Positions 32,522-44,321 of a stretch of DNA of 64,000 nucleotides are shown here, piece after piece. This stretch comes from Gliomastix tumulicola (Eukaryota > Ascomycota > Sordariomycetes > Hypocreales > Bionectriaceae): NCBI GenBank assembly GCA_001599755.1, contig BCHX01000002.1, positions 1,116,001-1,180,000 on the forward strand, written 5' to 3'. The notes under the pieces were generated by a model. It was not told where the DNA came from. It saw only the letters and a program-made list of their open reading frames with translations, and did not search any database. Positions within the stretch are counted from its first letter, which is position 1, and each line of letters begins with the position of its first letter. The position numbers were made by a program, and so were the translations under genes.

Positions 32522-33580
32522 ATGTCGAAGCCAAATCCAAAGGATTCCATGAAGTCCACATGGCGAACACAGCCCAAGGACCAGTGGACGATACATCACC
32601 ACATCATCGACTTCCTCAACGTGCACCCCATCGATATCAACAAGCCAGTCCCCGTACACGAAAAGACAGACAAGCTTCCTCATATGGGCCAGTTATCTCA
32701 GCATATCTGGGTCCTGTTTTACGCCTTCATCCCCATCTTCTTACATGAGGCATGTCTCAGATACACCAACTACGTGCCGGGCTGGTTCGCGATATTCAAC
32801 TTTTACTTCACCATGTTCAACTTCTCCGTGATCCGGGAAGTCAACGTTCTTCGGCGACTGGGTCATACATATGGATTTCTGGATGGAGACCAGCATGAGC
32901 GAGATGGTGTTCCGGATGTTGGGGTAGCCAAAGTCGCAGCCTCCCTGTACAAGACTACAGGGTCTCGCATCCTGATGGCGACGTTTTTGACTTATAATGC
33001 CAGGGAATCTCCTTCAGACTTTCTAAGAGACTGGAAATGGTGGGGTTGGCTTGCTCTTGAAGTTGGGCTGTACGGGATCGTGCTGGACTTCTGGTTCTAC
33101 TGGTACCACCGATCGATGCACGACGTTTCCTTCCTCTGGAAGTTCCACCGCAAGCATCACCTGACCAAGCACCCCAACCCGCTTCTGTCCGCCTACGCCG
33201 ACCACGAGCAGGAATTCTTCGACATGGTGGGGGTGCCGCTGGCCACCTGGGTCACGATGCGAGCGATGGGACTGCCGATGGGATTCTACGACTGGTGGAT
33301 CTGCCACCAGTATATCGCCTACACTGAGGTCTGGGGTCACAGTGGCATCCGGATACATCTCACCCCCCCGTCCACGCTCAGCTGGTTCCTTCAGTGGTTC
33401 GACGCGGAGATTGTTATCGAGGATCACGATTTGCATCACCGGAAGGGCTGGAGGAAGAGCCACAACTATGGAAAGCAGACTCGTCTCTGGGATCGGATAT
33501 TTGGTACGACCATCAGCCGCATTGAGTCGATTCCAGATCTCATCGACTACGAAAATCCTGCGTATATACCGATCTTTTAG
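32522..33580 (+). CDS. Fatty acid hydroxylase / sterol desaturase superfamily enzyme
   Basis: Single exon, 352 residues. It carries the histidine boxes of the di-iron membrane oxygenases: HRSMH (196–200), HRKHH (209–213) and HDLHH (302–306). Hydrophobic helices near residues 61–100 and 172–195 place it in a membrane, probably the endoplasmic reticulum. The family inserts hydroxyl groups or double bonds into sterols, sphingoid bases or alkanes. The sequence alone does not tell which substrate. WGHSGIRIHL between boxes two and three is usual for the family. The length is normal and there is no damage. Confidence 0.9.
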   Translation: MSKPNPKDSMKSTWRTQPKDQWTIHHHIIDFLNVHPIDINKPVPVHEKTDKLPHMGQLSQHIWVLFYAFIPIFLHEACLRYTNYVPGWFAIFNFYFTMFNFSVIREVNVLRRLGHTYGFLDGDQHERDGVPDVGVAKVAASLYKTTGSRILMATFLTYNARESPSDFLRDWKWWGWLALEVGLYGIVLDFWFYWYHRSMHDVSFLWKFHRKHHLTKHPNPLLSAYADHEQEFFDMVGVPLATWVTMRAMGLPMGFYDWWICHQYIAYTEVWGHSGIRIHLTPPSTLSWFLQWFDAEIVIEDHDLHHRKGWRKSHNYGKQTRLWDRIFGTTISRIESIPDLIDYENPAYIPIF

Positions 33581-34838
33581 GGGGCCCTTTTTTTTATAGA
33601 TAGAAGAAGATAAATGATTGACTTCACTACACGATGCTTCAAACTCGGTCTTGAATTAGTAAGTACTTGGTGATCGACTGATATATAGACACCGACTTCG
33701 CTTCTGGAGATGCTACGGCAATCTTCTGAAAGCATTGCATTATGTTCTCCTAATGGCGTGGTCTGCCCTGCGGTAGCAAGTAACTATGCATCATGTGAAG
33801 TGGAGGGACCGGTTACATCGTTATTGCCAGAGGGATGGTCGAGTGATGCGTACCATCCTGCGGCCTTGGGATATGTCTTTCATGTATGATAGACTTGGCC
33901 AACTACATCTCAGTTTCCCTCGTATCTGTATCTTGATACTGGACAATCATCATTTGTACTATCATGCAATCGGGTTTAATAACCATTTGATGTAGCCTAT
34001 GGACTGCATCCTGCATAATGAATGTAGATCTGTTAAATGAACATGAACGTCGATGTTCCAGCAATCAAATACGGCATTGATCCATAAAGTGCTGGAAATA
34101 GAAGCTTAACTTCATGACTGGCTTAGACAGACAAAGGCTTGGGATCGTCTAGCCAAGGAGTTGTTGATATGAAAGAAGTGTTTCCCAATTTGGTAGGAGG
34201 CAACTAATAAGTCCCCGTCCCGGGATAAGGGCCGCTTGCCTAGCATGGCCGATTTTGCGGATTCATCCGAAGTACGAACGCTGTGAGTGTGAACGCTCTG
34301 GATCTTGACCTGCCCTGCCTTGCTTCTGGGCGACCGTCCTCGTTACATGCCATGCAGTCGAGGTGGCGCAGCGACCTTGGTGATAAAACACGACGACACA
34401 TAGAAATGTCAGGGTGAGTCAGAACGAAGAAACAACGGTTCTATGCGTTTCTTCGATACATTCAGAGACACCGAAGACTTTTGATTCAGTGATAATCATG
34501 GTGTCGGGGACTTTGCGGTTGGAGAACAGGGGCTCGCATTCCCCCATCAGCACCCCCCCCTTCAAACGTCCATCTCAGAGGCCTCCTTCCATACAAAGTT
34601 CCTAGCTTGCCTGCTAATGCAGAGAACATTCAGGGGGCATTTATTAAGGTGCCTGTCACTGTACCCCTGCAAAGCGGGGCTCAATTAAGATTCTGGCTGT
34701 CACTGTTATAGCCCCCTGTGACAGGGCAACGGCCTCCGGGGCACGCCATCCGAAAGGAACAAACTGGGCTTTTTTTCTATCCTGCTGAAGTACAACACTG
34801 AACTGAACTGAACTGAATTGAACTGGGACTGCTTTGAA
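33581..34838. other. Intergenic stretch with a GAACT tandem repeat
   Basis: About 1.25 kb between convergent genes. Near the right end, 34797–34825 is a short tandem of a GAACT-like 5-mer just past the stop of the receptor gene. No gene was recognised. Confidence 0.5.
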
Positions 34839-36111
34839 CTAACCGCGATGCCGCCCGCCGGGATCCTTCAGCTTCTTCCACACACCCTGCCGCATCTGTT
34901 CGCTCATGCCGTACGTGACGGCGTTGACGAGACCAATGTACTGCGTGCATGCCTGCAGAGCGTTGAGCCAGCGCGGCGCCTGCCCGACGGACTCGGCCAG
35001 TCTGTTCGCGATGCCGGGGATCCAGAGAATGATGTAGGCCAGCGGGTATCCGTTCATCAGCAGCATCTTCTTCAGGTTGGGCGCGGCGGGCATGCGGGAG
35101 TTCTCGAAGCGCGTGGCGTCGTTGCCCGCAGTCCCCTGGACCGTGACCGTGGAATGCGTCGTCGGCTCGGCGGAGTGGAAGCCGTCTGACCCCTCCCCGG
35201 CGTCTGGCGTCCGGGGCATGTCCTGCAGCTCGTGGCTGACGAGGACGGAGTGGGCGATGAGGATCTTCTGGTCGTTGTCCTGGTCCGACTGTCCAGGCGT
35301 CGGATGGTCGTGCCCCGTGCGCGTGTCGGTCGTCGCGGTGACACTCCTCAGGGTCTTGAAGACGCGCTTCAGGGTCAGGTAGATGTACGTGTAGATGGCG
35401 ATGGTGATGACGAAGATGGCGATGCGCGGGCCGTGCGAGAGGCCGTATCGCAGGTCGAGCCGGCCACGCTTGACCCAGCACCAGTTACCAGACACATAGC
35501 CGTACGAATTCAGCGTGAGGCCGATGGTGCCTGGCGATGTTCCGGTCAGCTGGATTCGATGTGTCATGGAAACTAGGTTGTGTGGTGTGGAGGGGGCACC
35601 GAGATCTTACCCGTGATGAACCCGGGCACCCATGCTGCCATGCAGATCAAGACCTGCCATTTCGTCTGGAGCTGGGCGACGGCGTCCTTCTTGACGATGG
35701 ACAGGAGCACGACGATGGAGATGATCAGGATGTTGAAGTCGACGGCCTGGGCGTTTGACTGGCTGAACCACCCACTGACGAGGCACGCTGTATCCGGCTC
35801 GGATGTGGGACTCGGCGTACGGCCCTTTGTGATGAAGACAGCGCCGGAAATGGTGTTTCCAAGGCCGTAGATGAAGTCTGTCATACACAGGTTAGATAAG
35901 AAGATTCGACGCATCGCTGGCTTATGGTCCTATCATGTCGTATCGTACCTGCCACCAGAAGATTGACGATGAGGGAGTGACGGAAATGCCTTTGCGGGGG
36001 ACGGGCGATATGGAACCCAATGGCCGTCGCAGAACCCAGGCAAGACAGGAGAGACCCGATGAAGGTCGGTACAGCGATGAGATGATCGATGGGCTTTGAC
36101 TCTGCCGCCAT
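34839..36111 (-). CDS. Seven-helix G-protein-coupled receptor, cAMP-receptor-like
   Basis: Join of complement exons 35949..36111, 35611..35877 and 34839..35530; 373 residues. Junctions restore VADFIYGLG and WVPGFITGTIGLTLN. Seven hydrophobic segments are visible. Helix 2 ends in a D-F-I-Y-G-L-G motif, helix 4 leads to SYGYVSGNWCW (the conserved extracellular loop of Dictyostelium cAR and Git3-like receptors), and helix 6 contains PLAYIILWIPG. The long third intracellular loop (about 115 residues, rich in T, D and S) would face the G protein. The ligand is unknown; carbon sources and small metabolites are known for related receptors. A nearer acceptor at 35572 would give a 38-nt intron and extra residues, so I prefer 35530 (80-nt intron with a CTGAC branch site). 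Confidence 0.87.
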
Positions 36112-37585
36112 TTCTGCTGCTGCTGCTCAGGACTTGACAGAACGGGAGGCAGATGGAGCAAGCGAACAAGGACAGGAGAATATCCCGAACGAAGGGGATC
36201 CCTTAGTGTCTTTAAGGAGGACAACGACGGGCACGACCATCACCCATCAGTGTGTCGGGGGGCGTCTTGATCTACGGTCTAGAGGTCTAGACTAAAACAC
36301 TAAAAATCCGTAGTAGAAGCCTGACGGGCGAAAAGCTGCCATTTCGTGGTCTGATCCTTCGGGTGCCCTTTTCATGCCCTTGAGTTTTTTCAGCTACCCA
36401 GCAAACTACCCAGCAAGCCTCCCCACTAGGCGCCCCCTTCCGTATCCTCCCCGCCTCGAACCTTCGCCCAGCTAATCCAGTATAGGCTGCAGCTAAGACA
36501 GCTAAGGTTACTTCGGGAGCTTGGCCAGAGAGCCGGACGCAGAAGCATCCCTCTGGGCTGTCCTCCGAGAACTGGTTTTCTTCCGCGCCTTGGCCCGCCC
36601 AGGTACTCGGACGAAGAAGGCCCCCCTCCTTTTCGCTTAGGGTTCTTTTTTGGGGGGTCTCAAGCCAGGGGGGGAGCGGCGGAGAGTGTGAAAAATCCGA
36701 AGGGGTGACTGCTGATAAGGAATGTCCAGGGGCAATCCCTGATGGGCATTTGTCCGCGTGCTGACACTTCGATTGACTTGACCTGACCAGGCTGGGCTCA
36801 CTCACACTCACGCATGGGTGTCTGCTCAACCGTACGGGATGACTTGCAACTTGCGATCGAGGCCGCTCCCGATCCAAACCCATCCAAATCCACTGTGATG
36901 GACAAGCTGTCCCAGCATGAGTCTAGTTTGAAATGCGGCTGGCTGCTCGTCTTTTCCACCTAGAAGAGTGCTCGCTCCAAGACTAATTCTTCGTCCATGT
37001 CACTTCAAGATAAGACATTCGTCCAAGACGTGGTAAAATGATCAATGCTGAGGAAAAATCAATAGTCGACGGCAGCTCCCCTGTCGGCAGTCGCATGAGA
37101 GTCCATCCTGATTCGAGCTCAAGATGAGACGCCACCGTGCCTTGGTTCGACGACGCTAGGCAGGCACTTGCGGGCGCAGGTCGCGAGTCTGCGCACACAC
37201 AAGCGCATTATGCCGACAGCAGCAGGCGGCCACAGTGATGAAAATTACATGTCATGTCCGTCGCAGAGCTACGCTAATAATGGCTTGCGCGGCGCATTGA
37301 CCTCTTCGACTACTGCACGTCGCTACTCTTAGTGTAATACTACACGCGTACCCCTCAAACACCGGCAAGTGTGCAAGCCACAGAAAGGTGAAACCCCGCT
37401 CCTCCTCACGCGCGCGCACTGATACCTTGTGGGATGGATGGATGTGTGTCTCTCTCTCCACGTATTCTATTGTACTCGTATTACATTATCACCCCGAATT
37501 ATTGAGGGCAGCTTATCTAGGCTATGGATGGTACTTTGGGCTCTCCTGGGGGCCGGCAGTTGTTGTGTGTGGACTGTTCTAACTT
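36112..37585. other. Intergenic stretch
   Basis: About 1.5 kb upstream of the receptor gene. A 198-codon minus frame (36287–36883) is low-complexity and unsupported. Nothing else was seen. Confidence 0.45.
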
Positions 37586-38178
37586 CTACCTGGCCTTGCG
37601 CTCGCACTTCCCTGAGGGCAGGTGAAAAGTACCCTCGACCTCGACGATGTCGTCGTCGTTCAGTCGGTCCACCTCGATGATGGTCCGGGGCGGGTACTTG
37701 TTCGCATCGTCGCCCCAGAGCTCGACCTGCACGCTGTTGCACAGCGGACGGTACCGGTACATGTCCGTGGTGTACACGACGATGCGGACGCAGTCGTCCA
37801 GGTTGGCCCCGACCATCTCGGCAAGGGCAGCCATGTTCTCGTACGCCTGGCGGATGCGAGGGAGGCCGGTAGGCGCGAGGGTGCTATTGGACGGGTAAAT
37901 CCCACGCATGCCTAGATCGAGATAAGTCAGTAAAAGGGAAAACAAAGAAAAAAAAGGTGGCGGTCTCAGGTGTGCAGAAGGCAGTCAAGGAAGGACGAAC
38001 CGGCAATGTACAGGGTGTCACCCGCGTGCGACATCAAGCTCCATGGCCCTGTCGTCGTGAAGAAGCTGGAGGGGTTGTAAATTTTGACGCCCGAGCTCGA
38101 GGTATAGTTTGGCTCGAGCTGCTGGGCAAACGACAGCCCAAGCAGGGGCAGCACAGAGAGGACGGCTGAAAAGAGCAT
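37586..38178 (-). CDS. Secreted RidA/YjgF-family protein
   Basis: Join of complement exons 38001..38178 and 37586..37911 (89-nt intron); 167 residues. The first 18 residues are a signal peptide (LSVLPLLGLSFA before QQ), which is unusual because most RidA proteins are cytosolic or mitochondrial. The RidA fold is visible: SHAGDTLYIAGMRG, RQAYENMAALAEMVGANLDD, then PPRTIIEVDRL and VEVEGTF. The arginine of PPRT and the glutamate near the end correspond to residues used by RidA to bind and deaminate reactive enamine/imine intermediates. A possible N-glycosylation site (NYT) follows the signal peptide. The role outside the cell is unknown. Confidence 0.85.
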
Positions 38179-40122
38179 CTTTGACGTTACAGTGAGTGAG
38201 TGGCGGCTGGACTTGATCTGTTTCGGTCTCGCGTGGCTTGAGCAAAAAAAGAGTGTCACTAATGCAGGAGGCAGCCCAGATATGAAAAGCGTTGGAGCCG
38301 GTTTTAAACCTGAAGTTCGGTCGGACATCGGCCTTAGCAGGCAAATGAGTTCAACCTACAGCCCAGAATTACTTACCTGCAGCTATCGGTCTAGCGAGTC
38401 AGGGCTTAGCGACTAGCGAGACTGTCAAGGCCTAAAATTCCCGCCTAACCGAAGCTGATAACGCTTTGACGTGGTAATTTCCCGTAAGACGCAACGCCAT
38501 CGCCTGCCAAGGCGACGGTGGGCATTTCGCGCCAAGTGGGAGGGAACTGGTAGCGTTCTGCGAGAGAATAATAAATAAAAAAAATGATGCTGCTGCTGTG
38601 TGGACGTGGAGGTGCCACTCGCCAGGGACCACGACGGCCCTTTTTGGATCATGCTCCGATCTTCACTGGCCACCGTTCGCCCCGGATATTGGCAGCCCAC
38701 TTCCCAGCCATGGGCATCATCTTTTTCGATAAAGCGACTTCGGGTGCCGGGAGCGAGAGGCGGGCCGCAGGGTCTGGCTTGACGAAGGAGTCTGTCTGTC
38801 TGTCTGTCTGTCTCTCACGTTGATCCCGAGTTATCGATAGCTGGAAACATCGGCGTCACTTTTTTAGCGAGCCGAACATAGAGCTCCAGCTTGCCGGATA
38901 AGCGGTGGGAATCTCTTGGGTGGGAAAGAGTAGGGAGGCACCGAGGTTGAGCTTCTTCGGCAACACAACTCCGACCGATCTTTGCAGTGGGTTCAGGGCA
39001 GCCGATGGCCGTAACCACAGGGCTGGGTTGCAAAAAATGTGCGTCAATAAAGGTCTCAGCACTCCACACTGGGCCATCGGCACCCTCGCCGCCGGATCAA
39101 GTTTGCCAAGGTTGGTCCATACCGGAATCTCCTTCTCAGTCCAGGTGGGGACGCTGACGGTGTTAGCACTTCGTATGCACGGAAGACTCCGTGCTTAACG
39201 TGGACCAGATATCATCGAGGTGCTGTTGATTCCCGAGCGAGAGCGATGTCCGGACAACTTGACCGCCGATGGATGTTTTCGATGGGCCCTCCCGGCTGAT
39301 GCGAAGCAATTTGTCATCATGGTCTACGATGTGAAGCTACAACAGTGTCCAATTGCTCCTCGATCCCTCAACAACACGTCCTCCCGACGGGAGCAGACTC
39401 TGTCACATGGACTATGCTTTTGACTACGAGACGTAATGTATTACCTCTGCGAGGAGTAGGAGTACTGTTGATCGTGAACGTAAGTCACAATGCAGTATTG
39501 CATAACTGTCATAGACAACCGAAGAGCCCCCTGTTAAGCAGGCACAGCTAATTAAAACCACCTGCCTATAGAACATGGAGGGAAAGTGAGCTATTTAAGA
39601 AGGGTCTTAATGCCAATTCATATGATATACCTGCTACTAAGGCCTGGCTTTGTCTTCATTAAAGCTGCTATCCTCTTGTGGAGCCATCTCGACAGGAGAA
39701 CTGTGCCCTCGTTGCATGGTTCACACTGGTTGGACCATCACAGCGATTCTCAACAACCGCTTGAATGACATAGATGTCCTGAGCGAGACCCAGAGAATCG
39801 ATGCGTGCGTAAGTAATCGTAAGATTATGGCTTATATAAGGTCTTCCGTACTCGGTAAATACATGTGGCGTGGGCTTAAAGGCTACTGCCGGCAAGACTT
39901 CTCCCTCACTGATGAACCTAACGGGGTCCTTATCAAGCCTTGCTTTTGATTTAAGAGACAGCGCATCTAATTAAAGGTAGCCCCCATGAGCCAATTCCCA
40001 CAAGGCTGCTCATGTACATTCCTCGTCGATAGGTTAGGTGTAGTTGTAATGGCCGCCTCTGGTGCACGGGGTCGTTTCATAATTTGAAAATGTTATTTGC
40101 GCTTGGCTGCTTGCAAGTTTCT
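38179..40122. other. Gene-poor intergenic stretch
   Basis: About 1.9 kb. It holds a short TCTG tandem repeat at 38791–38814. Open frames exist on both strands near 38.8–39.4 kb without a recognisable family. No RNA gene was seen. Confidence 0.5.
38791..38814 (+). repeat. TCTG tandem repeat
   Basis: Six tandem copies of a TCTG tetranucleotide, the last one ending TCTC. Confidence 0.85.
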
Positions 40123-43100
40123 TTACAAGGAATCAGAAAATCTAGCACTAGTATCTGCCCGTGCTCCAAGGAGTAGGTTAAGTAACTGAAGATGGCGTCC
40201 TGTCTCTGCTGCCTGCCAAGCCGTTATCCCGTTGTACTTGGCACCTTTGGCGTTGACGGTTGCCCCTGCTTCAAGAAGAACTTCAGCCAGTTGGAGATGG
40301 CCTCCCTGAGCTGCTGCCTGCAAAGCTGTTAGTCCACCATACATAGCTGGCTCAGCGTTGACGTTTGCCCCAGCTGCGAGAAGTCGCTCCAAAACCTGAA
40401 GATGGCCTTCTTGAGCTGCTGCCTGTAGCGCCGTTCGTCCACCATGCTCAGCCGGATCAGCATCGATGTTTGCGCCCGCTGCAAGAAGTCGTTCGACAAT
40501 TTGAAGATGGCCTTGCTGAGCCGCAACCTGTAGAGCCGTTCGCCCATAATATGCAGGAGGCTTGGCATCAACATCTTTCTCTTCTGCCAGAAGTCGTTCG
40601 ACGGCTTGAAGATCACCCCTAATGGAGGCTACTAGAGTCGCGTCGTCGCCAAGTACCCCGTTAACTCTTGCTCCTGCTGCAATGAGCCTCTCCATGACTT
40701 GTAGATGACCATTCTCTGAGGCTCTTCCTAGGGCTTCCTCTAGTAGAAACTCTTCATCGACCTTTTCATGACCTGCTCTGGAGGCTGTTCTGAGTCCTTC
40801 ATTGCTTCCAACATCCGGAACAAGGTTTTCAAGGAGAACGTCTAGAAGCTCGAGATCTCCGTTTGATGCTAGATTCTTGATCTCTTGTTGATTGTAGACA
40901 TATAGGTGACTGCTGTACGCGAGGCGTAGTAGACCTTTATGACGTGCTTGAACGGCCCAAAACCAGGCTCCCGATAGGTCTGAGTAGTCATGGTGGTCTT
41001 GCCAAGGGGTCTGGGCTAACGCATGACCTTCGAGAATGGCATGCTCCCAGGATCTCCAAGTTTTAGACCCTTTCCTTGAAAAGTCCTTTGTATGCGAAAT
41101 CCAATGTTCCGCCGCATAACTCAGAAAAGGATGACTTTGTAGGAGCTGTGCCGGCCCTTGGCTGTCATCGCCTCGTTTGTAGCTTGCTAAAGCCTCTGTC
41201 ACGTCATATTGTGTCTGCTTTTTCCGAATACTTGATGGACGTCCTAAAAAATGACGCGGAAGCCTCAATCTCTTTCCGTGATGAGTTAGAGCGGCTTCTG
41301 CGATTTTCGTAGGTGTGATACCGCGTATTGATGGACCAGATCGAGCCAGGGTTGTCCTGAAGTCATTCAAGAAGAGATATGTCATGCAGATTTCACCACA
41401 ATGGTGATCTGCGTTCTGTAAATCCACGTGGAATGAGGATATTCCGGGCTTCAAAGGTTGACCGGTAAGGAAGTCGAAGATGCTGCGATGCGCAAATTGA
41501 ACCGTCATGAACTCCTCGTCAACTTGGAGAAGGCTCTCGCTCCACCTTGTGATGGATTCTATACCATTGATCCGGTGCTCGGGCTTTGAATAAAGCTGGC
41601 ACACCTCCGTAGAGATAGCATCGCGAAGCTCTTCGAGTGTCAATTTACGCTTCGCTGCAGCCACCCAAGGAAATGCCTTTTGGGCGACTGAATCACGGCG
41701 CCGAGAGACTATCCGTGAGAGCGCTCGGTTGTAGGTCTCCTCCAAGTCTCTCGGGAGATCACTAAGACACTGGCGGATACCGGCATCAGACAGCTGGACA
41801 CATAGCTCATCAATGAGATATCTGACCCAGAGGAACCTTTGAATCTGTCAGTCAGAGAAGGTGTCTATACGAAAGATCTCAAAACTTACATCCCATCAGC
41901 ATGCTGGGTGAGGATAGTCTCCATCTCAACAACAAGTGATGAAGCTCCAACCACAAGATCCTTTCTGTCTGTTCGAATTCGAAGCTCTTCTCGAACAAAT
42001 AGATTGATGTCGGATTCTGCCGCGGGACAGGCCATGGATAAGCTTTCGATGGGAGAAATGTCGTCCCTGAGCTCCAAGGGAAGAGTCTCCCGACTGGTCA
42101 AGTACAACTTTAGACCCGATGAATCCGCGCTGAGCGGAAACAAGCCGTCGAGCAGCTGTCGCCGTTCGGGAGGCTCACATGCATCTATGCCGTCGATGAA
42201 GATGTAGAAGCGGCCGGATTGATGAATCCTCTGCCTGAGGAGCTTAATCGAATCATCGAAACTCGAATATGGGCTTCTGCCCAAGTGGGATAGTGCAGTC
42301 TCCATCTCCTCGGACAATGTTTGTATGTCCAGAGACTGTCTGAGCACTGACCGCAGTACAGTCTCAGCTTTCAGCGACTCCGGATCGTCAAATCTCATGA
42401 AGAAGAAGGTGACGCAGGCATCGGTGGCATCGAAACTTTCGTTGAGGATGCGATCGATAGCACTTGCACTGGGGTAAAGGCTGTTAGAACACCACACCGA
42501 GTCCAGAGAAAGAAGAAGAACTTGCGCGAGAATTGTCTTTCCTGATCCAACTATTTACGAGTTAGCGATGGGGTTCAAGAAAGAGAGGAATGCGTCCTCC
42601 GGCTTACTTTTCCCAGAGCACCAAAGCGCAGAGAAAGCTGCGCTGTCTTTCCATCGCTTGAACTCTGGGGTCGACGAAATCCAATCTGCCGTGCCGGGAT
42701 GACGCATCTTGCATGCTTCCTTGTATGGGCTGAGGTAGTCATGAGAGGATAACTGCTCCAGCAGCAAACGTTTCTGCTCCCCTGCGGATCGTTAGTGTGT
42801 CGCAAATGAATTGAGTTACGGGGAGCACTTACGTGAGTGGCGCAGATCATGCTGCATCTGCCATTGTTTTCTCTCCTCGACATCGGCCTTGGACTCCGAT
42901 ATGAAACGCGTGAGAAAGTGCCGAGATTTGGATGATGCCTCCCGCTCCTCCTTTTGGGACGCCTGGTCCTTAGCGTCCGCCTGAGCCTTCGCAAGAGCGA
43001 CTTCCTCCTTGACCTGCTTGCCACACCTCGACACATTGTCTATGTCAGGTCTGAGCTCCTGGTCCAAGGACTGCCACAGAGCATGAAGAAATGTTCGCTG

Positions 43101-43736
43101 ATCTTGGTTACGGTTAGCGAGCGGATGCGGGACTAGGGCCAACCTGAACAACTTGACGCACCTGAACGTTGAATCACTTGCACCGCATGCATACAACAGC
43201 AGACGATAGCTGCGTGAAAGTCGCATAGGGCGGTCTGGAGTCTTGCAGAAGAAGGGTACAAAGCTTGGTATTCCATGAATTGCGGGCAGTGGTCCCTGAA
43301 CTTCATGAAGATGTCGGAGAGTGATTCAAAGTACGACGTAAAATTGACCGCAATCTGGGTACTGTTAGACACTGGCTAGGGAGAGACTTGAATGTCGCTC
43401 AGAACTCACTAGCATGGTCATCTTGATGCTTCCCCAGACAAGCGCTGCGATCTCTGGGCGGGATGAGACGAAAGTATCGACGATGGTCGAGAAATCCCGG
43501 ACTGTCTGCAGGACTGTATATAGCCTGCTTGCGATGCTCCGGCCTTTCTTGGATCGTCTGGTAGCGTCTAGCCTGGCCGTGAATTGCATGACGACCTGCT
43601 CGGGTGGGACCTCTTTGATGTCTCGGAGAGTGGCTAGGTCATCATTGGAGAGTATGCTCCGGAAGTCGTGGATTGCTTCGTCAAGGGCGTCCCGATGACC
43701 AGCTGGCGGTTGAGAAGACCCCAAGATTAATGCCAT
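40123..43736 (-). CDS. NACHT–ankyrin NLR-type protein
   Basis: Join of complement exons 43410..43736, 43162..43354, 42833..43102, 42608..42781, 41890..42550 and 40123..41836; 1112 residues, phases consistent. Residues 1 to about 320 are the helical N-terminal region common in fungal NLRs (PEIAALVWGSIKMTML, SSARLQTALCDFHAAIV). The P-loop GSGKT lies at about residue 324 (CSGK-IGSGKTILAQ), FYIFIDGIDAC is the Walker B-like motif, and GMFLWVRYLIDEL and PRDLEETYNRAL close the nucleotide-binding unit. The last 300 residues contain about six or seven ankyrin repeats (for example GRTALQAAAQEGHLQVLERL) with similar units. Such STAND proteins act in self/non-self and microbe recognition in fungi. Introns are 51–59 nt. 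A stretch after the P-loop (VLLLSLDSVWCSNS) reads like a possible retained intron but has no frame-keeping splice pair. Confidence 0.87.
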
Positions 43737-44321
43737 GGTGTTTGTACGGGCTTCGATGAGATAGCTGCGAAAGGTCGTGAGGGTGAGCACTGAGGAGAGA
43801 TGCAGCTTTGAGTCGGTGCCCATTCATCGTCCTGCTGCCCAAGTGACAAGCCACGTGCGGGGCGTTGGGACTTTGACCAAGGCGGAGTCGTGCCCTGCCA
43901 CACCGCCTCAAGGATGCTATTGGCTGCAGCTGTTACTCTCATCCTCAAGGCGTCTAGGGCGTTCTGTGCAATGGGCATATGCGAAAGGCGACGGCTCCAG
44001 CATCGGTACACCCCGCATCACACACCTATAAACTTACCAGTGGAGGTTCTGTCACAGAGCATGTCTGACTACCCCATCTACTTGATAGTAGGAGCTCTAG
44101 ATCACGATTGCTTCATGGAACTCTCTCTAACATAGCGAGTATCTTGGAATTCTTGGTTAGGAGTATCGATGTAAGTAAAGTGTTTTAATGATTGATAGCA
44201 GCGTCAGATGTGCATTTGCTCCATCTGGCCTTAGAAATATAGAGTGACAATATCGTCCGCGATTTGCACTTTGATAGACCCGTTGATTTTCATCAGATGA
44301 CAAGATTAGACCGTCCTTGAC
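43737..44321. other. Short intergenic stretch upstream of the NLR gene
   Basis: About 580 bp, mainly the NLR promoter and the 3' side of the dead dehydrogenase. No gene was seen. Confidence 0.5.

Noticed and set aside
34777..35481. 234-codon minus-strand frame rich in R, H and P
   Set aside because: It is a frame-shifted shadow of the receptor gene's third exon, which has clear helices and the NWCW loop.
35573..35610. 38-nt intron in the receptor gene
   Set aside because: Too short for this genome; a downstream acceptor gives an 80-nt intron and a better family match.
36287..36883. 198-codon minus-strand frame
   Set aside because: No domain; low-complexity, with no upstream or splice support.
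42480..42540. Possible intron after the NLR P-loop
   Set aside because: Branch-like and CAG sequences exist, but no GT/AG pair keeps the reading frame, while read-through is open.
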